A stretch of DNA of 64,000 nucleotides, from positions 9,248,001 to 9,312,000 of the forward strand of contig NC_053043.1 in NCBI RefSeq assembly GCF_003473485.1, read 5' to 3'. Position 1 is the first letter of the stretch. The number at the start of each line of letters is the position of its first letter. This stretch comes from Medicago truncatula (taxonomy: Eukaryota > Streptophyta > Magnoliopsida > Fabales > Fabaceae). The position numbers and the translations under genes are program-made. Below the pieces are notes generated by a model. The model was not told where the DNA came from. It saw nothing but the letters and a program-made list of their open reading frames with translations, and did not search any database. This document shows positions 13,266 to 25,505 of the stretch, piece after piece.

Positions 13266-16200
13266 TTATTAGATCATTTTTTTTGTAATTATTTACTATT
13301 TCCGATATTTCATAATGAGTAAGATATTTGATGATGAATTATTTAAATAAAAGAAAGAAAGTAATATTTTTACTATGTTATTTTAATTACTTGATATCTA
13401 GAGACAAAAACTAATTGGTATTTAGTTATTTTATTTTAATTAGCATACTAATTAAAGCTATTAAAATAATCCATAAAAAAAAGCTATTAAAATAAGAAAA
13501 ATATTTCTTGGACACTCATACATCCAAATAATACATTGAAAGAGAAATAAATAGTGATGATGATGTGATATATGTAATATATTGGTGATACAACGAGAAG
13601 AGACAAATAAAGAGAAAATGTGATATTGAATAAGTATTAGAAAATTAAGGGTGTATAAATACCATTGTCGTCCCTCTTTTTTTGTGTTTCCTTGGACCTT
13701 CTATTGACACAAGAGTTTGATATCTTGATTGAACACTTTGTTAAATATGCTTGAATTCCAATCTCAAAAGTTGTCCAATCACAATAGTACATTATCCGTG
13801 ATACTTAGCTAAGTGAGACTCCAATACACACCAGGTTTAACATAGGTCCTAGATCTAATTCCGGCATTATCTTCATTAACCTTACTTTGATAGAATTTTT
13901 AATATTGTGTTTGATCTTAATCCCAAAAACCAATTCATAAGATGAGGTTGTTAAGCACGTATATACACCTAGTAGCTCGGAAACCTTAATAATGTGATTC
14001 CTATACAATTTCAATACAAAATTATAAGATTTAATATGTTTTAATATATATGGTTTAATATGTTTTTACTTCCTACAAAATTATAAGATTTTAAATTTAC
14101 TCCCTAAAATTTATTTATTCACTTTTAATCTTTATTTGTATTTTGAGTTTTGAAGGACAAAAAATAAAAAGTTTTTAAAATAGTAACTATACTTACAAAC
14201 TATCATTAAATTTTACAAAGATTAAACTTGAAAATTCGTGATTTTGTTGACGCTAAAAACATATATAACTCTTATATAATAATTTAAAGATTTATCAAAA
14301 ATAGGGGACAGATGGTCAGCTAAAACCAATATGATTATAATAGAACGTTGCTCTAATCAATCAGCATGTATTTAGGCACTTTGTTGCTCTGGTTACAAAG
14401 AAGCAGCAAATTTCAAAACGATAAGTCAGAAATCGCTATCTCAAACCAAATTGCAATTGACCACAGCAGCAATTTGTAGTTTGATCAGTGAGTAAAGTGG
14501 AGTGCTTATGTGACGATGTAGATGTGACTCCACAAATGTCCATCCCTAAACTACGTGTTTACACGCTGGAACCATTATTATTATGCAATATTCTTTCTTT
14601 AACAACAACATCACAAATAAATAAAATGTAACACTATAGATAAAGATTAGAATATACGAAAATGATGCATGGAAAGGAATCTATATGATAAATGAAGGGT
14701 CCACATGGGGTGACTATTATTGGGCCACATTATCAAAGTTGGAATGATTCAGTCACCTGGTTGGAAAGCTCACCTTAACATGTTCTAGTCTGCCACGTAA
14801 AGGAATCACACCCATAATGGTTAAGTTTTTAGACACCCAAACATGGAGTTATTCAATTTTCAAAGATGTTGGTCCTAGTCAGCATCCATGTGGCAGGTCT
14901 TTATTGGTTGAAATTTAGGTTAACGGTCCAAATGAAGTTATCAAGCAGTCTTTTTTTGTGCTGAGGATGTGCTGTCTAATTAGTGATGATCACTCTCCAC
15001 CGCCCTTCAAACTTTTGTCCCTTTACAGACCATATTTTGTGGTGAAATGTCTTAACAAATTCTATTTAAATTCTTGAGTACACATCTTATGTAACATAAA
15101 ATATAATCTTTGATAGTAAAGATTATATTTTATTATATATTATAATCTTAATTAAAATTAAAATTAAAATTACTGAAAAGAAGAAAATTAAAGTAATGTC
15201 CTTTTCAATCAAATCAAATGCCATTTTCAAATATAAGTTCTGTCTGAGAAAGTAATTCCCCTAATTAGTTATAAGATCATTTTTAAATTACAAGATATAT
15301 TATTTCTTTTTACAAAAATTAAAGAAACCTAATTGTTTATATCGTTTAACTAAAAAAAAACTAAAACGGTAATTGAAGTGTACAATTTTAGAAAATCAAT
15401 ATATAAATTGATAAACTTAATAATTTTTTTTTTTACACTTAATTTTATTAATATGTGAAAAGTGGTCTAATAGTTAAACAAACTCACGACCAAAATATTG
15501 TTTATCCAATACACACATAGTACTTTTTATTTTAACATTGGAATTGTGATCAGAACATCAGCTACCATAACGATCCAAATATAGTTTACGAGTATATGCA
15601 GTATATATTATACACGGACCATATGCATGTAAATAACAAGGCACACACACGGTGAAAACTGAAAATGGAGAGAGAGAGGACACTTTAGATTACGTTCCGT
15701 GCTTTTATTTTATTTTTATAAGTAGCAATGAACATTATCTGATATACCATATATAGATCTATCAGCATGATCATGCAAGATCCATGATAATATTTTTTAT
15801 TTTAATTATTTCATAGCCAACATGATAATGTCTAATACCAAAACAACAATAAGACGTGTGCGGGTTAGAAATGAATACAAATAAAGGACAAAGGCTAATT
15901 TAGTAGCGTGATATATATGATTGTATCATGCCCAATGCATCACTAGTAAAAAAACATATTTGAAGAACAATCCTTTTGTTTTTCAAGTAATTTACCGATT
16001 CATGCTAATAATACATTTTAAATGTGGATAAATGGCGAATACGATGTTTAAACTTTGATCTATACATTGTTTTTACATCCATCAACTAAATTGTGTTTAT
16101 AAGACAGAACAATCTTTTGTTAATGACATATTTATTACTCATCATATATGAAGTATGGAATTACTTCCTTCTTACCAAACAAAAGCTATGAAATTAAGTA

Positions 16201-18590
16201 TACATTTCAATAAACCGATTTTAATTTGTAGTGTAGTGTTTATGATCACGATTTTGACAGAATTAAGTGCATTAATAATGAGAAGAATATGTAAGCAACA
16301 TTGAATGATAATGGTCTGACGTGGAGCACCAAAGGGGCTGGAACAGGGCCTATGTCACGAGTGTACGACGTGGAAAGCATAGCCATGTGGGACCACGTGG
16401 ATTTTTTCATCTTTTGCAAAAGGAAGGGTTCCCAATGCTATGTATAGACTATTTTTTTCTTGCAATTAATCTCTTTTCTTTTCTTGTTTTTTCTTTCCTA
16501 TTTTTTTCTTATGGTGGGTCCAAATTTTCCTTTCTATTTTGGACTGTAATGATGTTAATTGATGAAAGGGTCCCTCATTAAGCACCGGCCTAGTTCATTT
16601 CATTTGTTTCCTTTCTATATGGCCACTTGTCCAATCTCTTCAATGTCCATTTCATATTTTGCTTATTTACTAGCTAGAAGCTACTTCCAAACCTTAAATT
16701 TGGTTAACAACTACACTTTCTATCTTTTACCTGATTCAGGTACGTATACGCAAGGTTGGTATAACCACTAATTCATGCAATGTAATTACATTCAATATCT
16801 ACTGTTGTGTGTAATGTTGTGTGTAAGTATGAGTTATATGTCTCATATCAGATAGAAAAGTAAAGGTTGAACATATTATAAATAAGAGGATCCATCAACC
16901 CACCGCCTTAAAGTTTTGGTTAAGAGTGTAGTATCTCTCTAACTTATGCGGTTATTCTAACCTTGATGTGGACGATCCCCGAGCTCCCTCATGACCCAGC
17001 ATCTACTGGCACTAGAAAACATTGCTATAATGTATAATCAATACAATACCCATTAACCAAACCTATATTTCATGCACGTAATAATTACCAATGCTTCTTA
17101 ATAAAACAAACTGCATGCTGAAGTTTATTAAAAAGTTTGATTAAATGTTATGTTAAATTATCCTATTTTCATTATTTATGAGAGCTTTATTTTGGGTACC
17201 TAGCTGATTAACTTGTTGTTATAGAGAAAGGATGGTCCATTCTGATGTGTAGAATACGTGTTTTAAGGTGTTACTATAAAAGAAAAGAAGTTCCTCACGC
17301 TCACACAACACATGGAAAATGAAACCCCACTCAAGAGGAAAACAGCTATACCCACCCATTGGGGCAGTGAAAAATAATTTTGAGGCTTAACAATTTTTTT
17401 CAAGAGTATGATATACACTAATAAGTAATTGCAGACACAAGAAAAAAAAATTACTACTAATTTAGTAACTGAATTATTTAAGCCTGATCTATAACGAAAG
17501 GTTTAGAAAATGAATTTTCTAATCGGTCACTAATTAGTAATATGTCATAATACAGTTTGATTGAATAACTCCAATAATCTTGACCAAAAAATAAAAAAGA
17601 AAGAATAACTCCGATAAACAATTTAGTTCCATGCTTTAATAACGAAGATGTTTTTAGTGTCAATGCAGAACACTTCTAATCCTCCTCTCAATATGAAGTT
17701 GGGGATTTTGTGATTCAATATAAAAGTCTCTTGTTAAGTAATACCGACTTTGTAGGATTGTTTATTCAAAGGCAAACAAATAAGTTTTTTTTTTAAGGAC
17801 GGTCGTTCGCAATATTGTTAGAGCTATCTTATTCAATCCTAGCTTCCATATTTTTCATCATGTATCTCATATTTCATACTCTTTGATTATGAATAAAATG
17901 CAGTAATTTTGCCTTTTCTAAAATAAAAAATAAAAAAACGAAGATGTTTTTCTTTGCTGAAAAAAGATTAATAACAGCGCAAACAAAAAATATATAACAA
18001 TCCAACTTTTCCTCACCATGATATCATTTTTTCATACCACTTTCTTTAATATCTCAATAATTATCTACATTGTGAGATATGACTAGACACATATTCAAAC
18101 CATTTTTTAATATCTCAACAAATATCTACGTCGCGAGATATGACAATATCCAACATATTTTTAGAAGCATAATGGTAAGCATCTTGTTTGTTTTTGGTAA
18201 ATAAATTTAAACTTTACTATTGTAGTAAAATAACACTTTTTTTTTTTGTGTGACGATCATTAGCAAAATAAGTTGAGAATTAGTAGGTTTGCAAATAATA
18301 TTGAATGATATGCTTATAAAACAATTAATGAATAATAAAAATGAGTGATTATACTTCATTTAAATTATACAATACACGTATAAAAATTTACTCAAAAAAT
18401 AATTAATATTGTTTTGTGCAGGGATAAATAAACAAAAGGAAAAAAACATTGACAACTAGACATATTGATATGTCTTTTAATTCATGTCAATGACACGATC
18501 AGTCTGGCTGAAAAAAGATTCTTACAGGTGATCAGACCATACCACAGACCACAATACACATGTACATTTCTACTACTATTCATCACTTTA
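13266..18590. other. Long gene-free region upstream of the acidic-protein gene
   Basis: No coding gene can be supported. The less AT-rich parts are 14640-15060 and 16310-16420; the latter carries a cluster of ACGT cores (GACGTGGAGC, ACGACGTGGA, CCACGTGG). Short frames at 16321-16771 look like chance. Part of this may be distal promoter for the gene at 18716. Confidence 0.45.
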
Positions 18591-18594
18591 TGCA

Positions 18595-18606
18595 TCTATA
18601 TATACC
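18595..18606 (+). promoter_or_regulatory. TATA box of the acidic-protein gene
   Basis: TCTATATATACC lies about 115 bp before the ATG at 18716, followed by a pyrimidine/CA-rich leader (CACTCACTAGCACTCTTAAT). Position and sequence fit a plant core promoter with a 5' UTR of about 80-90 nt. Confidence 0.65.
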
Positions 18607-18715
18607 ACCCTCACTTTGATCACTCTTCATCACTCACTAGCACTCTTAATTTCTCTCTTCCTTCATTGTTCATTCACACACCCTTCAACTTTATTTCAAT
18701 CCCTCTCTTTTCCAA

Positions 18716-19772
18716 ATGGCCAGTGTTGAGGTAAAATAACTCTCAATAAGATACATAGTTACTTTTTGACTGATATAATTTTCATTTGTATATATAGTTA
18801 TTCCTTTAATTAGTCTACGTGTAATTTAGTTCCTACATCAACAAGATGAAAATCAAAGCTTACTAACACAATATTACAACTATTTAATTTTTTTTAATTA
18901 TTCTTATTTTGTTTGCTATGATTAACTATCACTCAATCAACGAATCAATTTGATCTTCCTTTAATTCCCTCTAACGTGCGTGCGATCTACAAAATTGTAA
19001 ATATAACTATATAAGCACTTGATAAATGATCACTTCATCACAATATAAATATATTGATCAATAGATCAAACATTAATGTAATATTACTTAAGTTTTATTC
19101 TTGTATACAAAACAAAGATTGTGGATCAATGACTTAAGTTTTTATGGGACTAAGTAACTAGAACTACTTAAGTTCTATTAATGTAATATGATTAACCTAA
19201 TGTATTGTTAACAGATTTTGATATATAGTTATTTTGATTATTTGATGTTTCATTTGTATGTACACTGCAAGATTTTTTATAAATGAAGATGGTAATTTCA
19301 GGTTGCACAAGTACCACCACCAACAACAGTGCCCGAAACAACACCGGAGGTGATCAAGACAGAGGAAACAATTCCAGAACAAACAGCGATCGAAGTTCCT
19401 GCTCCAGAACAACCGGAAGCTGAAGTTCCTGCCACAGAAGTACCAACAGAAGAAACAACCGAACAGCCAACAGAAACAACAGAAGAAACTCCAGCTGCCG
19501 TAGAAACACAAGATCCAGTTGAAGTTGAGACCAAGGAAGTGGTAACAGAAGAAGCCAAGGAAGAGAATACAGAAGCACCTAAAGAAACAGAGGAATCAGT
19601 TGAAGAAGTGAAGGAAGAGGCTGCAGCAGTAGTGGAGGAGCCTGTAGCAACCATTGAAAATGAGTCAGAAGCACCAGCAGCAGTAACTGCTGAGGAAGAG
19701 AATGTTAAACCAGTTGAGTCAGTGGAAGCTCCAGCAGCAGAAGAAGTTCCAGTTGAGAAATCTGAAGCTTAA
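18716..19772 (+). CDS. Small, very acidic, Glu/Pro/Val/Ala/Thr-rich disordered protein
   Basis: Two exons: 18716-18730 (MASVE) and 19302-19772, joined in phase 0 across a 571-nt GT-AG intron, giving 161 aa. The sequence runs MASVEVAQVPPPTTVPETTP and continues with irregular repeats of PE, TEE, EVP and VEE; acidic residues greatly outnumber basic ones and aromatic residues are absent. There is no signal peptide, membrane helix or folded domain, so it should be intrinsically disordered and run anomalously on gels. Similar short acidic proteins occur in plants without a settled function; I do not assign one. Coding status is supported by the clean splice pair, the TATA box and leader, and strong codon-level bias to Glu/Pro/Val over 156 codons. 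A tiny first exon followed by a long first intron often goes with intron-boosted expression (inference). Confidence 0.85.
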
Positions 19773-20175
19773 AACAATGGAGGGTGTGTGAATGGAATTG
19801 ATGAAAAAGAGAGATTAAATTAATGGTTCTAGTTGTTGGGATCGGGTCTACCATTTTGCATGTCGAGGTTGAAAAGTTTTCTATTATTATTTATTTACTT
19901 TCCTTTCCTTTATTTAAGTTTATTATTGTTGTTATAGTAAGTCTTTGGAAATGGTTATTCATATGGAGGGTATAGCTATCTACATCAGTTATGTATGGAA
20001 CTTTACTCCATGTCAGCATATATATACATGCTGAATGGTGGACATGTGATGTGAAATTTCATTCCATGAGTTGTGTATTGAAGTGATCAGCTATAAGGTG
20101 CTATGGTTCTTGGGAAGGTTACATGAGTTTTTCATGGTGTGTTCCTGTGTTTCTCTAGATTTGAATAAATGATAT
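19773..20175 (+). other. 3' UTR of the acidic-protein gene
   Basis: AT-rich trailing sequence without coding potential. It ends near AATAAATGATATTTAC (about 20163), a possible polyadenylation signal. A part, around 20065-20160, is recognisable again at about 31495-31600 near gene B. Confidence 0.5.
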
Positions 20176-20633
20176 TTACTTTGTTGTATACTCTGTCTTG
20201 TCTTTGTCCCAACTATTTATCATCTTATGTTTTTATTTGGTTATGAATCGGTTAGCTCAACAAAATCTGCCTAAATATTTGTTCTTTATACGGTCGAGGT
20301 TCCGGAAATCATTAGAGTTGAAACGGAAGCAAGAAACTGGGTCAGTAAAACTGTTGGTATGTGAAAATGAATATGACATCAAAACTTCTTTCCTTCAATC
20401 CTGTTTTCTTGACTCTTGACCCCTAATACAAACACTTCACATAAGATTAACGGCATTGCCACCCAGAATCGATTTGAGAAACAAAACTAGAAAGCCTTCA
20501 CATATTATCATATTGACAAAAAAAAATGGAACAATCCTATCCAAATGTACAAAGGTGACTACCGGTATTTCTATGTGCAATTAAAAGATTCAAAACCACT
20601 TCTAACCAAATTACAGGTGTATTCTATTCACCG

Positions 20634-22125
20634 TTATGCAGTACCGAAACTGCAGCTTATGTGCTCTTGAGTGATGATTCCAAGGCGATCTTGCATGATA
20701 GCCATAGAAGAATATGGAGGAAAGCACAGCTTGTAAAAGCATGTGTGAGATGAGGGCAAGTGATTATCAGGTTTGCTGGATTTGGAAATTAATAGAGTGG
20801 AACTCAAGCCACGGAAACCTTCAACTGGTAAATGTTTCACAGATGTCCAAAAGAACAGAAGAACTTTCTTTTGCTCTGCTGACATTCTCCCGACGATCTG
20901 CCAAGTTTTTGATAATAGAATATAATGTTAAAAAAAATTAAACACTGAGTAGACACATGCTTCAATAACCACATAAAAAATGTTACTATTTGAAGGCATA
21001 AATGAACTAAAGGGAGACATTTATACAAATGAAGCAAATCAAATCTTGAACCTAAAGTAATAGAGCTAGAAAAAACGGAATAATTTAAACAAGCACAGAT
21101 TATAACTCTAGCATGACTACCAGGCACATAATTTCAAAAGTGGTTTATGTGAAACAAGGCACATAATTTCGTCATGGAAATGGGGAAACTTTACAAGTAA
21201 TAAGAATTAGAGGATATGGAACACAGGGAAAGCCTTAGAGAGCACTATGTGGCAGGATACATGTTGCCCAATAAAGCCACTGCTGCCAATACAATATTTA
21301 TATAGGGGGGAATTGATTTAGTTTGTTCTTGAATATGAAAATAAATATAATAAATTTAAACTCGCCAAAGAATTTTAAAGTGCAGGAAAAGGGGGGAAAA
21401 TAAAAAATCAGTGAAGATAAAGGTGAAGCCAATGTGATTCCATAAGATCAGTATCCTACATACCTTCCAAAACCAAGATATCTGATGATCATTCTCTTTA
21501 TAGCCATGATACTTGGTATGTACCTTCCAATCTTCAACAGAAATGGCATTCTCACTGCCATGCAGCATCAAATCAAAATCTTCAAGGTCTAAAAATTGAA
21601 AGAACTCGAGCCTTGAGCAAGATAAAATATCAGCAAAACCTTCGGCAAAATGTGATACCTGCTTAGATATGGATGTCACAAAACGATTCTGTATGAGAAG
21701 ATGAACATACTTCTCCCTGTTCTTACTATCCACAACAAGGCTTTCTCCCCCAGGGCAGAGCTCAATCAATTCCCTGTGTCCTAATTCTTCTACCTCTGTA
21801 GAAAATGTCAGTCCTAATGCATCTGAATCAATATAATCAGCATCCATCTCCAATATTTGCTTGCAGCTACTATACATTATAGGATCGGCATCCCGAATAT
21901 CTTCTAAAGTAATAATATAGTTTCCAGCCAATTGCTTGAAAAACACACGATCAAAAACAATACCCACGTGCACCTTCTTCTTCAAAGCTAATGCAATAAT
22001 ACGTCCAGAGACGATGAAGTACTTTAGGTGCAGAGAATTTACCTTAGATGCTGCAAACAAGTAGAAGGAGAGTATACTAAATATATATATGATTGCACAG
22101 AAGCTGTTCAATAACATCTATTGAA

Positions 22126-22168
<43 letters not shown>

Positions 22169-24095
22169 GTAAAACACGTCGATACTTAAGAAGTAAGTTG
22201 TGTTCAACCTTTGAACTTGCATTTTGTTTTGTTGGGACTTAACATATTAAGTAATTATTTTGCAGATGATTTTTACACCCTTGAACATTAGGTCAACATT
22301 TTAATACCCTAAGAAATATCATTTTGTAAACATTCTATAAATCTCATCAAATTTATGTTTCTTTTGAAAAGACACGGATAAATGTACTTGTCATCGAAAA
22401 ATACTTGGAATGCAAGGTAAACAGAAGAAAAAAATTATGCATTTGGATATCCAGATAAAACTCACCAGCATTAGGAAAAAACCTCCTGTGGTCATTTGGA
22501 CATGCCACAAACAGAGCATTTTTTGGATTAAATATTTCCCGACACACCAAAACAAACCACTCCCTCAGTACACCCGGTCCTGTAGCTTTCTCATTCTTGA
22601 ATGCCATAAATATTCCACCCTGCAGAGATTTAGCCTTAGCTCGAGACATGTACTCAAAAGATTCAGCCAAAACCTGAGACCTGTCAATAAGCATCTCATA
22701 TCCCGATATTTCATCTTTTGAGTCAGGGAATAGCATCAACGCCAAATGCCTCCTGGATTCAAAATCGGTCACAATTTTGTTCTCAAGAAGCCATTGATGA
22801 TCATCGGTTTTCTTCACGTACCGAACAATCATATGAGGTAGCACATTTTTTCGATGCAATAAAAGTCCCCAAAACTTTTCTTGTGCACCGCTATAGAACT
22901 TGGAGATGTGAAACAATTCCTTAAGAATAATAAGATAATGGGACCACCCATTATGGATAACATCCCCTTTTCCTTGTTCCTTGTTAACCAAGCAATCTTC
23001 CATGACTTGAAGGCACTCGTCCATTTTGCTCAATAACTTAATAAATACAATATGAAGTTGATCAGGTACTCCTGAAAACAAGGGATCCTCCTCATAGCAA
23101 ATATCATAATTCAAAGATTCATCGGATGTTGCTTGCTCCTCGGCAAATCCCATCCTCAAAGGGCCACAGAATTTAACAAAATCCAAAACAACTTTGTACG
23201 AAATCCCCTTGGCAGTGTCCCAATTCATACTCAAATCCAAATACATCAACAACTCGTCTGCGATCTCGTGAACACAGTCAACAACACCCCGAAGCAAAAC
23301 CTTCATATTAGGATTGTTAATGGGGACACCACCAACGAGTGTCAACAAATTTCCAAAACCATCCCGACAAGAAACATACAAAGGCTCATCACACGTAAAA
23401 CCTACCCCTCTAAGCAATTCACAAAAATCCAACAAAATTTCAAGGTAGAAACCCTGCAACTTTTTGCACTTCAAATCTAAACAAATTTCGATGAAACTTT
23501 CAATAGAGAAATCAGCAATATTCTTGTTACATGCAAACGGGGACATATAAAGTGCTACCAACAGAGAAGGAATTTTCATTAACTTGAAAAAATAAAAATA
23601 TTCAAAATTATTCATATACTTTGCAAAGTGATTATGAATAATCATGGAGGCACCATTCAGCGATTCGCCTCTACAGAGGTTGAGAATCATTGAAACAATA
23701 TCATCTGCAGAATTCCACACTACAGAACGCCCTATACTCCTCAATTGACCAACCAATTGAAGATTGGCGTCGTTTTCGATGCCGCATTGGCTGAGACTCT
23801 GTTGTTGCTGAAGCTGTTTTCCATTGTAGATCAATCGTTGATATTCAATAGGAATTTTGGTTTTGGATGAAATTTGTTGGAGAATAGATTCCACTGTGTC
23901 TTCTCTTGAAGCGTGAATGACTATGGTGTTACATTTCCACATCATGCGAACAAAGAATTGCAACTCTGACGACGTCGTTTTGGTGTCATTGAATTTGAGC
24001 TCCGGGGAATGGTTGCTGAGGTGGTCGGCGGTGGCACCATTGATGCTCTGTTGGTGGAAACAACCGCCGGCGATGGTTTTAGTGATTGATGACAT
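20634..24095 (-). CDS. UPL5-type HECT E3 ubiquitin ligase, copy A (intact)
   Basis: Exons 24095-22466, 22050-21464 and 20897-20634 splice in phase to 826 aa. Residues about 46-120 are a ubiquitin-like domain (LQFFVRMMWKCNTIVIHASR, IPIEYQRLIYNGKQL, CGIENDANLQLVG). Residues 120-470 are helical-looking with no domain I can name. The HECT domain covers about 470-826: RSQVLAESFEYM, GPGVLREWFVLVCREIFNP, NALFVACPNDHRRFFPN, GRIIALALKKKVHVGIVFDR, and HLPSSHTCFYKLCFPPY with the thioester cysteine at 792. F823 sits four residues from the end, a position needed for ubiquitin transfer in HECT enzymes. The ubiquitin-like plus HECT order is that of plant UPL5 (Arabidopsis UPL5 is of similar length). All parts needed for catalysis are present. 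First of four tandem copies. Intron 1 carries a (TA)n(TG)n microsatellite. Confidence 0.92.
22125..22168. repeat. (TA)n(TG)n microsatellite in intron 1 of copy A
   Basis: A run of TA dinucleotides passes directly into a run of TG. Copies B, C and D lack it at the equivalent intron position, so it arose or expanded after duplication. Confidence 0.9.
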
Positions 24096-25306
24096 TGACG
24101 TTAGCCCTCACCGCCGGCAACGCGGTGAGTGGGAGTGAAACTAAGTTATCGGTGACGGTTATTGACTTGAGTGATGAAAAAGTGTCATGCAATGAAAGAC
24201 TCCAGTACTTATCAAAGAAAGCTAAAAAAATGATAACTTTAACCTCATCGGTAGTTAACTACCGCTGGATTCTTTTCCTCGGCAGTTAACTACCGCCGGG
24301 TCAATTCCAACGGCAGTTAGGTGCCATTGCGATATTGTTTCTCCATAACAGCACATTTCATCTGAGTATGTTGCAAAATCAAACGATCAAACAATGCATG
24401 TAGAAAAACCATAAATGTGTGAATGAAAATGATAAAAGGAAAGATGATAAAAGCGAAAAAGGCTAGAAACAACAAAATATCATTTAAATTTGGCACATAT
24501 TTTAAGGCTTCCTTTTTAGTTTTTAAATGAGTGGCGATGAGAGAGGTCTTCATACCATTGTATGTCTGAACATATTCTCTCCCATCACCACCCATCTTTT
24601 TTAAACTATCTATGCCTACACATTCAATTAAAAATAAATAAAAAAATTTAAGTAGTAGGAAGTGTTTAGTTTGGTAGTTTTTTGTTTAGTTTTTAAGAGG
24701 AGTAGTGATGAAATGGAAGGTTGATGGTCAAATTGTTTCCTAAGTAATAAAATGATAAGTAGAACATCATATCCACATGAATTTTCGTTTTAACCAAATA
24801 ATTAGTGTTACTTATTTAGGAACAATAAAAATAAAAGATAAAGGTTTAGAGTTTACCAATTTAATCTGTTTGCAACAAAGTGGAGTTTACCAGTTTGATT
24901 ACAAAATGTTAACGGCAGTTAGGATTCTTTGAATCCCCTTATTTAATTGTTGGAATTACGTAACAATCAAGTATTATTCATGTTATTAATCGTTATCTAT
25001 CCAAGTGATGAGTTCGTGAGGTTTTACTACATATCAACTGTTGAATTGCACTTGCTGATCACACGAGTAGGTACGCTTGGGGTCTTACTCTCTCAGAGAT
25101 ATGAGTTCATTACCCTCTAATTGTCACTTGTAACCATTACACCAGAGTTCCTACATGTTTAAGTGTTTAGGATTGTCAGTCTTATAGAGAGATACACTTA
25201 CGCGCGAAGGTTTTAATGTAGGTTCTTACTTTCTCAGAGATATTTGAAACAATGACGGATGGTAGGGTTCTTAAATTCAAAGTATCCTAATGGTTCTCTC
25301 GTATAT

Positions 25307-25346
<40 letters not shown>

Positions 25347-25505
25347 GGTAGTTCAACAAATGGGCAACCCTATTAGCGTCTACCTTACCAAGATTCGAGG
25401 AAAATGAAGTTATTAGGTTGGTTTAAGTCGTGAAGTCACATATTTCTGTAATTACTAACTAGTTACTTCCTGATTGGAGTAGGTTTGCACCAATATTAGG
25501 TATGT
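24096..25505. other. Upstream flank of copy A and spacer
   Basis: The first 60 bp resemble the flank of copy B (CTCACCGCCG, GTGAGTG). A 92-codon minus-strand frame at 24595-24317 starts MGGDGREYVQTYNGMKTSL and has a hydrophobic stretch (ILLFLAFFAFIIFPFIIF); I do not recognise it and give it low odds of being a gene. A (CT)n microsatellite lies at about 25308-25346. Around 25350-25500 and 28954-29080 there is a diverged repeated unit (ATTAGGTAT..CACTTC..TAAGT) that the solo LTR interrupts. Confidence 0.45.

Noticed and set aside
16321..16771. Two short plus-strand frames
   Set aside because: No domain, no splice partners, composition becomes AT-driven after 40 codons; more likely chance next to a GC-richer patch.
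19197..19654. Long minus-strand frames rich in Ser/Thr/Val or Cys/Phe opposite the acidic-protein gene
   Set aside because: They are complements of GAA/CCA/GTT-rich coding sequence on the plus strand.
24317..24595. 92-codon minus-strand frame with a hydrophobic stretch
   Set aside because: Not recognised, no promoter or homologue visible; left as a remark in the flank description.
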